Assembly (NCBI GenBank): GCA_037447655.1 | Contig: JBBHKE010000697.1 | Coordinates: forward strand, 1 to 64,000 | DNA: 64,000 nucleotides | Reading direction: 5' to 3' | Source of the DNA: Zygnema cylindricum | Lineage: Eukaryota > Streptophyta > Zygnematophyceae > Zygnematales > Zygnemataceae | In this document: positions 45,984 to 58,138 of the stretch, piece after piece | Numbering within the stretch: position 1 is the stretch's first letter | Layout of the letters: every line of letters begins with the position of its first letter | Program-made: the position numbers and the translations under genes | Notes under the pieces: generated by a model | Told to the model about the DNA's origin: nothing | Database searches by the model: none | What the model saw: only the letters and a program-made list of their open reading frames with translations

Positions 45984-46248
45984 GGTACTGTACTGTACAG
46001 TACTGTACTGTAGTTTACAAAATACCGTACTTTTTCGTACCATTTCGTACGATTCTTTTTGTTTTTCAAAAAAACATTTTTACGGAAAATCTATCAAGAT
46101 TCTTCAAGGGTCCAAGGGTTTTACTTTTACCGTTCAATATTTATTTATTTTAGCATCCGTGAAGCGATAACTCCATCGAGCCATTCGAAGTCAACCGTCC
46201 TCAACGAGGACGGTACAGTACTGTACTGAAATGTACTGTACTGTTTTG
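45984..46248. repeat. Segment bounded by GTACT/AGTAC palindromic runs
   Basis: Runs of TACTGTACTGTACAGTACTG at about 45985 and GTACAGTACTGTACTG at about 46213 bracket about 200 bases that hold several CGTAC words. It could be a short MITE or a palindromic microsatellite pair. The family is unknown. Confidence 0.45.
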
Positions 46249-47283
46249 TAGCCACCTACCGGGTGTGTACAAGCCCTTCACGTTAAGCAAAAGTGTAAGC
46301 CGGACAGCCAATCAAAGTGCCAGATACCATATGACATCAGACAGGGTGGACTCAGAATCCAGCAGGTTTTCAAACCGGGACACCTATCCCTTGCCTGCTC
46401 CTCCTACTGAATCTTCATACCTTTCTACGCTTTTACACCTGTCCGACGCTTCGTACAGAATACCGTACGCTTTACCTGGCGCGCGATTCTAAAAGATCAC
46501 AATCCGTTGATGACATTATAATCTGTAATTCAAAATTGGACACGTCCACAGAAACTCAATTACTGGGATGATTGTGCAATAATTTACTGCAGTACGGAAT
46601 ACATTTACTGGCACACTCTGATGGAATGTTAAGTATTGTACCTTTTTTTTTACAATTTGCCGGTCATGAGCATTACAATCGGGCAGTCAGAGCGTTGTTC
46701 CATTACGCGGTCTCAGTAAATGTCAAAAAAATGTTTACTGAAGCGAACGTTCCATTGTGTCGGCTCAGTAACCGACATTGTATTTGCGTGGCACACTTTG
46801 ATTTGTCCACGTAATAGATGAATACGATTCTGATAATCTTCAAAGAATCTCTGACAGCATATTGTGACCACATATTTTTACCAGCGAAAATAAAAAGTGA
46901 CTCGTACGACGCATTGAATAAAATCTGCGTAGGGTGAACACATTCTACGTTTCTATGTGCCAAAACGCGTTGGCTCCAGTTAATCATCGGAGATGTTCTT
47001 AACGTAGTTTTTCGAACTGGAAAAACATGGGAATGATAGGTGATGTCGTCATCAGGTAATCTGTCCTTTTCTGCCACGCACACAGCGAACCGAGGCCTAC
47101 GTGGCAACACGGTAGGACAAGAAGGTCTGGGACGGACTATGTAGTCACGTCCCGAGCGTTTCGTACGGAGAATGGGTCAGGTCCCGACGCTTTTTATGAT
47201 GTCAGATGCCGTCATCTGCCGACTTCCGAACAGCATACAGTTATATTTCATCATATTTTTATCGTATTTTGTATTAAACTTTT

Positions 47284-48233
47284 AGGGCGTGTTCCCATGT
47301 GTTCAAGTAAGGGTTTTTTCCCGTCGTTTCACAGAAAATGGTACTTCCAACGAGAAAATACTACGCCGTACGAAAAATGGGCAAAAATACAAGTACATTT
47401 TGCGTCAACTTGTAACTCGGAAGGTACGGCAATTTGGCTTTATTATCATCGCGACCCACTTCCACCTCATCTTCACACTTGTAATGGAATCAAATCGCGA
47501 TCTGATTTTAGCCAAAAAAACACCCTGTCGACGAATAGAAAGCAATTATTGCACACGTGAAACGTCTTCGAATTTTTTTGAACGAGGGAGAAGTATACGC
47601 TATTTTTTTCCATGCTCGTCACGCGCATGTACGTACAAAAATGACAAGCATGTACGGAAAAAAAATCGTTGGGGTCTCGGACCTCCACTTTCATTCATGG
47701 GTCCTTAGCAAAAATTTACATCTTCTACTTCCTCATATTTTTCATTCGACCGCTCCTCTTTCTCTCATCTCTAAATGAAATGCAGCAATGATTATCAAAT
47801 GAAAGATATATTTTTTTCCTTTTTTAATATATTTTTGGTCTCATTTTGATGGCATATCGAATGATAAATGGTAAGAAAAAGAAATCGGGAAGCCATGGCG
47901 GAAAGTTTACGTGTTGATGACGTCACAAGGTAGCATGACTTCGCAATGTCACAAAACCCTAAACATCTACAATGTCACAAAAACTTGACGACTACAACCG
48001 TCGCCGTTTTTGTAGACGTCACTAATTTTAGGAAGTTTCGTAGTCGTCTACATTTCATTTCGTACTATCGTAGGCTGTCGCATATTTTGTAGACGTCTAC
48101 ACCTGTCACATATTTGAAGTAATGAAGGCGCAAGTAATGATTGGCATTGTAACACTTTAAAAAGTACACCGTAAAATCTGCGCTAAAATCCAAAGTAACG
48201 TTTCAAAGTTTCGGTTACATGGGAACACGCCCT
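47284..48233. mobile_element. 950-bp non-autonomous DNA element with 17-bp perfect TIRs
   Basis: AGGGCGTGTTCCCATGT at 47284-47300 is exactly complementary to 48217-48233. No transposase is encoded. The flanks (ACTTTT left, CACTTGTT right) do not give a clear target duplication. The GGGCGTGTT terminus resembles PIF/Harbinger or hAT ends, so the superfamily is left open. Confidence 0.7.
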
Positions 48234-48867
48234 CACTTGTTGCGAACTCAAAGTGTCAGACGATGGCGTATCCGATTATTTATCTGACGGTCCACGTTTA
48301 CGACCATAAACGTGGAGAATCAAATCCCTCATTCAGCAGGCTTGTTTTTCTGACATTTTTATATATTTTGGTACGCCACTGTATGAAACAGTACGTCTTT
48401 CAGTAAACAACGACATTTTTCCCCTAATGGAACCTCACCCTCAAAGTCTAGTATTCATAAAATTTGATGTACTTTTCATGCAATTTGTTGGAATAGCGAC
48501 TGGCACAGTCCGCACGAGAATCCCTGAACTAGTTTTCTCCTAATGAGCATCACGAAATAATTACTCAGAAAGTGTTTAAAATACCAGAAACCGCGCTCAG
48601 CAGTAAACAGGAAAGTACAAATCCTGGTTTTGTACCGTAGCATTCTGACAGGCATTCGTGTAGGTCACTACAGTATTTGGCCGTCCTTCGGGCAGGGACA
48701 AAAGTATAAAACAAAGTGACAAAAGGACTCGCCGAGTCACCTTTACGAAAAATAAAATACCCTCCTAGCTACGAATTACGAATACTCAATATTCGCTAAC
48801 TGCCTTGTTTCGCAGCTCAGAAACGTGACGTTGTGCGCACTTTTTATCCTTGGTCTATTTGCCGCAT

Positions 48868-49861
48868 AGTTCAAAAGTAGGCATTTTTATGGTAGGCCTT
48901 TGGTCGGCGCCTTTATCGTAACTTGTGTTATGGGCTTTTCATGTGATCTTCTTAGATCGCTACTTTGATTAGCGACTGTCCGATCGTCGGAATCTAACGG
49001 TGTAAATAAAAAAAATTGGTCCGAATGTTTTAATTGGTCCAATTTTTGGTCCAAATGGTTTAAATTGTCCGAATAGGTCCGAATACAATATGGGTCTTAA
49101 GGTCATATTGTATGTTGTGCATACAATAGACATATTGTATGGGCCTACTTTCACCTAATTTTGAACTATAATTTGCCGAGGCGCTCCGAAGCAATATTTT
49201 AAATTTGAATGCAAAGTTCCAAATAATCTCATGTAAACCTTGCAAGGTACTGTACATTATCTTTTGGCAGTATTTGCGTAAGTGTTGCCGAAAATTGCCA
49301 CCATAGTGAATTTGCGATCATATAGGAGTTAAGTTTTTGGCTTCTGTAGTGACCTAACAATCTAACATCGATAACAATATTGGACTGATGCAACTGCCAT
49401 TATTGGAAGCTGCAAAATAACATAGTAATGAATGTTAAAATGTGGTGTCAACCATTTTCTAAACACAACATGTTAACATTTTTTGTCAGATATGGACTGG
49501 AAACATCAGTGAAGGTCTTCAGCAACATTGTTAATGTTTTTTTCGTCTCTTTAAACCATAGTTCAAAAGTAGGTGAAAGTAGGCCCATACAATATGCCTA
49601 TTGCATGCAAAACATACAATATGACCTTAAGACCCATATTGTATTCGGACCTAACCGGACCAATTAAAACGTTCGGACCAAAAATTGGACCAATTAAAAC
49701 ATTCGGACCAAAACATTTTATTTACACCGTCAGATTCGGACGATCGGACGGTCGCTGATCAAAGTAGCGATCTAAGAAGTTTTCACATGAAAAGCCCATG
49801 ACACAAATTACGATAAAGGCGCCGATCAAAGGCCTACCATAAAAACGCCTACTTTTGAACT
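48868..49861. mobile_element. Composite foldback element (two ~305-bp arms in inverted orientation)
   Basis: Arms 48868-49172 and 49556-49861 are long imperfect inverted repeats around a 383-base centre. They share AGTTCAAAAGTAGGC, GGTAGGCCTTTG, GGCGCCTTTATCGTAA, AATTGGTCC and CATATTGTATG blocks. Each arm also has its own inverted ends, AGTTCAAAAGTAGG outside and CCTACTTTCACC..TTTTGAACT inside, as if each were a MITE copy. No coding sequence is present. Confidence 0.75.
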
Positions 49862-49862
49862 G

Positions 49863-50000
49863 CTTTAAACATCTTTTCTCCGTACACGCGTGTCAATTTT
49901 TAGATCTGACGATTACGATTGAAAAGTAAGATTTTCAGTTTCCAATTGACGGTCTTAAATTGAGAATTGGACAAGAGTGTACGGAGAAAAAATGTTTTAA
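49863..50000. mobile_element. Short inverted-repeat element next to the foldback
   Basis: AAACATCTTTTCTCCGTACAC near 49868 and GTGTACGGAGAAAAAATGTTTT near 49978 are near-complementary ends of a segment of about 140 bases. It starts at the outer end of the foldback. Confidence 0.5.
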
Positions 50001-50129
50001 GTGGCGATTTTTTTTTTTGCAGGTACTAGCATCATCGTGAGAAACTGTGACGTGACACATTATTAGTCAAAGCACATTTGGACCATTTTCGTTTCGTAGA
50101 ATGTCTATTTTTTTGGTACTCTGGCGCAA

Positions 50130-50490
50130 GTCTTGTAAGGTTATCCTCCCTCCACTACTTTTACCGCCGTCCCTCCCTTCCTCTTCAACCTTCTCCTCAA
50201 TCCTCCGCAGTTCCTCGAGACTCTTTCTCTCTCACTGCTGCTACTCTTCCCTCGGTTCCCAGTCTTCCTCCTCCCCCTTCATTTTCTGCCGATACATCTT
50301 CCCTCTCTCCTCACCTCCCCTTACCTTCCTCTCCTACCCTGCTTCCCACTCTCCTTCATTATACCTCTCCCTCTTTACCTTTCTCGACAGAGCACTCATT
50401 CTCCTCTCCTACTCCTGTTTCTCCTGTTGCTCCTTCCAGTTCTCATTTCTCTACCTCTATCTTCCCTTCTTCTGTGCAGACACTGCTGTC
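50130..50490. repeat. Pyrimidine-rich low-complexity stretch
   Basis: CT-rich sequence gives Ser/Pro/Leu-rich open frames in two registers (50078-50503 and 50101-50532). These have no domain similarity and are not called as genes. Confidence 0.7.
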
Positions 50491-50739
50491 GATCACCAGC
50501 TAAAATACTCAGTAGTGAAACAGGTATTCTAACTAGAATGTTTTTCTCTTTTTATTTTTTACGGTTGATTGAAACAGCGCGACACTAAAATTCCCATTTA
50601 AAGTGGCCTGTTAAACATTGCTATGAACAAACATGTTTGAATGTTGCATACAATTATGATACTTTAGGTTGTTCGATATTTGGAGTCTGACCAAATTAGT
50701 TTTTGTACTTCTCTGCAGCGATTATTCAAAGTCCAATGG

Positions 50740-51283
50740 TACACCGCGAATCGTTATTAGTGTCAAAGTCACTAATTTGGGTTCTTAAAATTTTGATTTT
50801 TTTCCTCAAATAGGATACATGATTTTAATTTTTCCTTTACGTTAATTAAGGTACCGTGCAAAATAGCTTAAAAAACGAAGGTACAATAAGATCTAAATAG
50901 TGTGGTGTACGGTCGATGACAGACCGTACATAAATGTACATTTTCAAGTGAAAATTTTACAAAAATTGAATTAAATCATATGCCCACGCATAGGAAGGTG
51001 CGCTCAAAAAACGGAATTAGTCTAACACGTAAATTAGTCTGACATGTAAGGATGTTTAAATTTCACGACGGCGTACGATTTCTAATATTTTGTGCGAATA
51101 CATATGTTAATGTATACAATCGTACGGATAATATTTCACTTTAGCTATTCCCAAATTAGCATTAAGCCGAAATTACAATACACCTTTTTAAAAAAATAAA
51201 ATCAAATTCTTAATTAGCATCAATTACGGTAAATTACCTTCAACACTATTTAAACTTTGACACTAATAACGATTCGCGGTGTA
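50740..51283. mobile_element. TACACCGCG-family MITE (copy 2)
   Basis: The 544-base element with ends TACACCGCGAATCGTTATTAG and its complement is the reverse-orientation relative of 11438-11976. The match includes subterminal GTGTCAAAG and an internal GTACGGTCGATGACAGACCGTAC palindrome. It is flanked by TA on both sides. Confidence 0.85.
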
Positions 51284-52218
51284 GTATAACCAGCCATATG
51301 AGAAGCTCTGGAGCAACTTCCCTTCGTATACGAAGTAAAACTACAAGAATTGAAATGCAGGACGCCTATGAGCTTATCATAACCATCCCTTTTTGTCTTC
51401 TTATGGCTGTGATTAATGTAAAGACACACCAACACCACCATCCTTTTGAAATGTTCAGGACCTCCCATGTTTTTTATTCAGCAGCAAAATAGTCAATGCC
51501 AGGATCCACACTTTTAAAAAGCTGAAGAGTATAATGTGCGATTCTCTCTGTCCTTTATTGGTACAATATGTTTCGTGCACATAATTTTGATTGCATGAAG
51601 TGCTCTAGTAATGCATGCTTTAGACTATTTAAAGCATGCCTCAAATATGCTCACTGAGCAAAAAAAAGAGGGAGTCAAACAGAAAAAAGGTGGCCTCTTC
51701 ATTAAAAACACAATACTTTTTTTGATGTATTTAATGTGGTCGAACCACAAGCACACGGCAATATCAAACATGATAGACACAAAAACATACACAAAGATAC
51801 CTTTTTATTTTGCTTTAAAACCCCACCGTCCATTGTTTTACATTCGTCACACTAAAAATTATTAAAACGTATACTCGTTACCATTGGCAGAAGAAATGTG
51901 GCCTTCCTCAAGAAATGCAAGAAATTGCAGATTTTGGGCATTGTTACATCAAAGATAATAAATCCTCAATGAAGGTCAACTACCTCAGCTTTCTGGCTAT
52001 TGCTGCATCTTGAGAATTTCAGTCCATTCCACACTATTCGGCAATGTCAAAGGAAACGTGTGGATGGAAAAAAAAAATAGAAACAGAAAAAAATGCATAA
52101 AGACTGCCTACACTAAAATGGATGATTTGCGAACAGAAGAAGCAGCTTCTACTCGAATATCAGTCAACGTCTAAAGCTACAAAATAATTGTAGATACATA
52201 AGCTACCATTGCCCAAGG

Positions 52219-55200
52219 TCAATCTTCTGTTAGAGTATTAGACGCCCGCCTCCTATTTGCCGCAAGTCTTGCATCCCTCTCCTTTTCATATTCTCGTAAA
52301 TCAGCTCTGCTAAGAAAATCCACCTTTTCTGTGTAGGTTGTTCCACTCTTCTTAAAAACCTCTAATTCTTCAATCACCCCTTTTTCTTCTTTGTACTCGC
52401 CCCAATCCTACAAAACAACCAACCATCAAAAAAACAAAAACAGTCATAATGGGTGCAGGCTTTAAAAAGTATATGCAAACAAAAAAACTGGTGCAGGAAG
52501 AAAACAAAATGCTCCCAATGTACTCATGTTGGTCTTCTTTTTCCACACTTACCTTGCGTGACTTGTCCAAAATGTTTAGTTTTTTTTTTCGCTCAATTTG
52601 CGCTAACATGGCGTCGATTCCACTCGACGATTTTGCCTACACAGGAGTATCCACATGTTATGTCACAATCAAGATCTAAGTCATGGTTGAATCCCAACCT
52701 CCCGTTTCGATGGCTTTGAAAGCATGGCCAAAGCAACACGGTGAGATGAACATGGAAGCCAAAAGAACAGTACTAGGATAGAACATTGCAAGGGAGAAAA
52801 AATAAAGTAGTAATAAAAAAAAAAAATGCACAAATAGCCCAACATATATTTCTTCTCTTTTCTACATCGCAATTGAAATGTTGAGATGTGACAAAGTTAA
52901 TAACACGAAAGAATTTACCGAATTAATCTTGCTAGGAATGACTTGCCGTTTCTCACCAGAAAGATGCACATGAAGTCCCAAACATGATCAGATACAGCCT
53001 CACTTAATCATATGGCCTATAGTGAGGTTGATACATGGAAAATTAGGACATAGCCAATGGACACTCAATTTGGAACAGTTGTTCTTCACGACCATAGAAT
53101 AAGTCAACCAATGAGGATGGGCAACAAAATCAACAACAATATGTTCAACATGTCCAAACATTAGATGGCGTAAGTATTTACCTGAAATTCTGCCTTTCTT
53201 TTAATACTTTGAGCTGCTTTTGAATTTGGGTCAACAAGAGTTGTCACTTCAACTTCCTGGCCCGCAAAGTCGTGTACTTCGGTTACCTGGCCAGCACCCG
53301 CAGTTGGTAAATGAAGAATTGCACACAACAAAATTTGAACTCTTTGCAAACAAAGAGCTAGAATCGTGCCTCTCAACCCCCCCGGTTTCAATTAAAGAAC
53401 ATTTGATATGACGCTAAAACATGTTATCCGGCATTGGTGAAAAGCAATCGTACCTTCAACTTCCCATCCGCATGTACACTCGTTGTTGTATGAACCGCTT
53501 TTGCCGCTGAAAGTGCTGCTGCAGCTATGGCTAGGCTGCTCTCAGAAACCCCTTTTCCTTCAACTCCTTTGCAACCGTCCGTTTTTCTGTCTACGACACT
53601 ACTTTGGGTTTCTCCAATCTCACTATTTATCGAATCCTGTCCGTTTTTATCGTATCTAGGATTTTTTGCTTCAGACGTTTGGTCAGTAATCTCAGTTTCT
53701 CCATCTACAGTGGCGGTTTGGCATTCAGTTGCGGAATCTTCCCTTCTTGTTGCAACATCTGCGGATCCATTTCTCTCTGATGGCATAGCTTCAGCACTAG
53801 CAACAGCCGAAATTGCTTCAGCTTTCTTAAGATCAACAGGAACGGCTGGAGGAGTCCCATTGGTAGCTGCCCGAGCTGCATTCGGTTTTGCAAGACCCAA
53901 ACTAACCATCCATGACTGCACACGTGAAAAAATGATATTGCTTTTAGACAATAGGATGCCTCAAGGATTTAAAGCAGAAACTAGACTTTATAATACAAAG
54001 AATAGAAAAAGAAAGATAGGGAAAAAAAAAAGGCTTGCGAATACATGAAGCAGCATGACGATGATACTACCATGCAAGATGGGTAATACCTTCTCATACT
54101 TAATTCTCACATTTGTCACACAAGTTCAGACACACAAACCTTCAAAGTTCATGATACCAAATAGGCCAACACATACAATCTATGATGCAGCTTGTCAACT
54201 CGAGAACAACCCTGTCAATCAAGCTGCCAATAAATTTTGTAAATTTTTCTCACCAACATCTTAAGATGCAAGTGAAAACTCAATATTTTATAAACGATTT
54301 GTTCAAGAATAACATGCATGTTCCGATATCCAAATCGTAAGGAACTGCAACAATGCAAGTTACGCCTTATGATGAAGTCCTTACACACTTGATAATCTCG
54401 CAGTTCACCTGAATACATAGCTTTTCGGAGTTATTAACCTTGAAAATACATTTCAACAGAAATACTCCAGTTCACAGTGACAAAATCATGCTTCAAAGTT
54501 CATTTTTTTCTCTCTGACAAATATCTAGTCCTTACCCTCCATGTCGACTTCTGTTTCTTGGCTATCTAGCCAAACATCTCCTTTTAATGACTTCGGTGTA
54601 TTCATTACTTCTTCTTAGCTTTCCCCATTAAAATTGAACAGGGACATCTCTTACAGGCACAGATGATGCGGTCCCTTTCCTTGGCCCAGATTTTCCAGAA
54701 GCTCCAGTTTGGCCTGTACTTGTGCCAAATCCATTTGACGACAGAAGCACATTCTTGCTTTTACTATTCAAGGTCTCCCATATGGCATTAATTTTCGCTT
54801 TCTTAGCTGCCGAGAAACACGAATGGAAACCCGATTTTTTCAAATGTCAGGTCTTTGGAATAATTCTTTAATTCCAAGTAGTATAAAAAGAAAAAAATAA
54901 AAAAAATGCCGCGTGTTTAAGCAAGCCACTTCAAATGCAAATGTTCGTCAACCCAGAAAGTGACCCGACTCTGTTGCAGCAAGCTAAACCAAAAACGGAT
55001 TCTGCTGTATTTAGCTGTCCAATACCATTTTGCGTTTCAATAACATGGACAGTCATTCTATGCTCATTGTGTGAAATAGAATTGGCGCATCTGCGAAGAA
55101 AAGAAAAAAATAGACTTGGCAGAAGTGGCCAGAAAACTACTTGAACAACACTTAGCGGATATTCTAAGAAAAGCTACCTGCCTGCTTGTACTATTTGTCA

Positions 55201-56578
55201 CATTCAATAGGGTAAAAGAAATCCGCCTTGGAGAATTGGCTCTTACCGTTGGCCTTCAACTGTCCCAAAGGATCTGCTCCAACACTCAATACTTTTCCTC
55301 TTCCACCCCCAGCCAGCTCTTCTGGTCCTTTAAAATCCTCGGGCCTGCAAATCGTTCATGCAACTGTATGCTTAATCATAAGCTGCATGCATGACCTACG
55401 TTTACATGCGAGTTAAGAAAAATCCTGTATCTTGAAAATAGATCCAGGTATTTGCAGTTTCAGCTCAATCCAACATAATCACGCAAGGCATGCTATAATT
55501 CCAGGGCTCTACTTTACACAAACACGCTGTCAACCGTGACACACTGCCCGGCACTATATATGACTGCAAGTGTGAAACAAAGAAAGATATTACAAAAGCT
55601 AACTTGGAGAACCTGGACTGGTGAAAAATAAAATCCACTGTACATATATGAAGTGAAATTCGTTCTATTTAAAATCGAACAAAGTATGTAAATTGCACTA
55701 ATGCTGGTCAACGATGTAAGCAGGAAGCTACTTGTTGTTTAAGGAGTCGGAGCAAGTGACTGCTTTTGTCAAAAGGCGTTCAATGGATATTTAAACTTCA
55801 ATACGATGTAATAGAGAGCCTAAAGAGCAAAGGAATAAGAAAACTGCTACTTCTGAAGAGGTAATGAACGAAAGCCATAAGAAAGGACATCAAACGGTGA
55901 ATGCTTCAAAAAAAAAAATAGAAATTTTGTGCAAAAAAAAAAAAACGGGGCTAATCAAAGTTTGTGCACGGCTACATTTCCGCCATAAATGTTTCAGCAA
56001 TTAAGAAGTATTCATCAGGTAAAATTGTGGCAAAACCCCACCCTTCAAACTTCGAAAATAAACCTTATCTTCAGAGGCTCGTACTAGAGTGAATCTATAT
56101 CCATAAATATATATTATTCATTTTCAGCTGTAACATAGGCTTGCAAATGCTATAATTGGTGAGGTCGTTCATTTCTTTCCTGCTTCCTTCAATTGAAAAA
56201 CCTTTTTTTCCATTTATAGAGATAGCAATGATTCTTTTTACGCTCATTAAATTTTTTGATCGAAAACTTTCAGGCAGATGACAACTCTCATCGGGAACTT
56301 TTAAGCTCAAAAAACTTTCAAAATTTAAAACATGGACAAGAAGGTTCCATATTCAAACCATTCCATATAAATTTTTATTTTTGTTTGTGTTGTGAAAATA
56401 ATTGTACATGATTTGACAAATCAATCCAGCAGGAAACCTTTCTTGCCAAATTGATGTCACAAAAAAATAATCACCTTTGGCGTTTTTTACGAGACTCAGA
56501 CTTCTCTCCTTCCACACCTTTTTCGGTGGAAGGATCGTAGTCATCGTCTTCCTCGGAATCATAAATTTCATCAGGCAT
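52219..56578 (-). CDS. SWC5: BCNT/CFDP1 family protein, SWC5-like subunit of SWR1 chromatin remodeller, seven exons
   Basis: Proposed exons: 56475-56578, 55247-55344, 54655-54806, 53454-53915, 53182-53286, 52553-52636 and 52219-52407. All introns are GT-AG and phases agree throughout, giving 397 residues. The N-terminus is acidic (MPDEIYDSEEDDDYDPS), as in this family. KKAKINAIWETLNSK and VTEVHDFAGQEVEV match family blocks. The last exon is the BCNT-C domain: DWGEYKEEKG, EELEVFKKSG, YTEKVDFLSRADLREYEKERD. Yeast Swc5 and plant homologues act in the SWR1 complex, which exchanges H2A for H2A.Z; location is nuclear. Exon 4 encodes a 154-residue low-complexity, Ala/Glu/Ser-rich stretch, likely disordered. 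The start ATG is the first in frame after a stop-rich 5' flank. I derived the structure by reading splice sites; no transcript evidence. Confidence 0.88.
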
Positions 56579-56901
56579 GTTCTTTTGGTAGTTTTAAATC
56601 TGTCTCGGCGAAAAGAAAGCTGCAAGCAACTAAAGATCCTTGAAACCTGTCGTGTTTTAATTTACAGGAGGAGACAAATATATACTGCCAGGCTTCCAGC
56701 AGTTCCTTCGCTTCGCTTTCAAAGGAGAGAGGTACTTGCTCTAAAAGGTTATCCGTACAGTTTTCGTGCAAAGAATTCGTTTCAAATCGGTCAAGGCACT
56801 TGCGATAGGACGCGAGGGTGTCACAAAGATTGTTTCTTGTAACATATTTCCTGGAAGAAAAAGATAAAACCAACGATTGGGATCTTGCCTGTTCTGTACA
56901 A

Positions 56902-57446
56902 TACACCGCCAATCGCTATTAGCGTAGAAGTTTCTTTAGCGTATATGAATAATTACCGTGGTTTACGCTAATTAAGAATTTGAAAATTTTGAAAAAAAGC
57001 ATACAGTCTAATTGTTTAATAATTCTAATTTGGGTCTATGAAAAAGTAAATGTCGGTCGCAAACATCCTTACACTAGTATAGGTATTTGGACAAAATCTG
57101 ACAAATCGTACACAAATCGTACGTTCACACAGTCGAAACGTGTTGTTGGACGAATATATGCAAACGTGATATTTGACACTTGATCCCTTTTTAGACCGCA
57201 CATTCTCATGCATCACGGCTACTAAACATAATGAATTGTACTTTTCACTTAAAGGTACGCTTTGTACGGTCTGTTTATGACCGTACAACACTATTTAAAG
57301 ATGACGTACTTCCGTTTTGTACCGTATTTGGAAAAAACCCTAAATGGCGTACATAAAAAATAGAATAAGCTATGCCATTGGAGAATAAAAAAAAAAAAAG
57401 CGGGACTGATTTAGCGTACACTACGCTAATAGCGATTGGCGGTGTA
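56902..57446. mobile_element. TACACCGCG-family MITE (copy 3)
   Basis: The 545-base element has ends TACACCGCCAATCGCTATTAG and its complement, a variant of the family terminus. Internal GTACGGTCTG..GACCGTAC words match the other copies. It lies about 320 bases upstream of the BCNT start codon. Confidence 0.8.
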
Positions 57447-57449
57447 CTG

Positions 57450-58058
57450 TACACCGCGAATCGTAATTAGAGTAAATTACTCTAATTCGGTCGCTCAAAA
57501 TTTCGACTCTATGAAATCAAATAGAGTAATCGATTCTAATTTTTTCATTATTCTAATTTAGGTAAGTTTAATTAGCGTAATAATTTGTAATATAGGTTTT
57601 TTTAAAATATTGTGGAGTACGGACGACGTTCGACCGTGCAAAGTTGTATTTTTTAAAGTAAAAAGGTACAAATAAGAACCGCGCTCGCACGTGAAATCGC
57701 ACTAAACGAAAAATGAATCACATCGAAAAAAAGCCATTCGCACAACTCTTGTCCGTCGACAGCATCGTCGTCAGTGTGAACATTAACTGACATTCAGCGC
57801 GACAAATTATACTAGCGTCATAATGACATCAAAACTATACGGACTGGCAAATTTTGTACGTCTACGTAATTTAGTGTTCATAATTTCAGCGCGGATTTTT
57901 ATTGCCGACATAATCCAATATAGAGTACTTAAATAAATTAGAGTAAACTGCCTCTGTGAAAAAGTTATATCACATAAATTAGAGTTCGTTACTCTAATTG
58001 TTTTTTTTGGTTTTTTTACTCTAATTTTTTCACTACTCTAATTACGATTTGCGGTGTA
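57450..58058. mobile_element. TACACCGCG-family MITE (copy 4), adjacent to copy 3
   Basis: The 609-base element has ends TACACCGCGAATCGTAATTAG and a complement ending at 58058, with subterminal GAGTAA words. It is separated from copy 3 by only three bases (CTG). It is a third terminal variant of the family. Confidence 0.8.
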
Positions 58059-58138
58059 CTGTAGTTTCAGCTTTCACGCACCGGCACTGGAGTACATATA
58101 ACAGAATCGGATATCGGATATCGGCACAGCATCAGTGG

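Larger units (their letters stand above)
45377..52218. other. Gene-poor interval between the synaptotagmin-like and BCNT genes
   Basis: I see no conserved protein-coding gene in 6.8 kb. Up to about 45.5 kb it is the 5' flank of the synaptotagmin-like gene. It then holds several inverted-repeat elements (entries at 45984, 47284, 48868, 49863 and 50740) and a pyrimidine-rich stretch at about 50130-50490. The stretch 51284-52218 is the 3' flank of the BCNT gene. Confidence 0.65.

Noticed and set aside
50078-50532. Ser/Pro-rich open frames of about 140 residues
   Set aside because: Low-complexity CT-rich DNA open in two registers. No domain, splice or family evidence.
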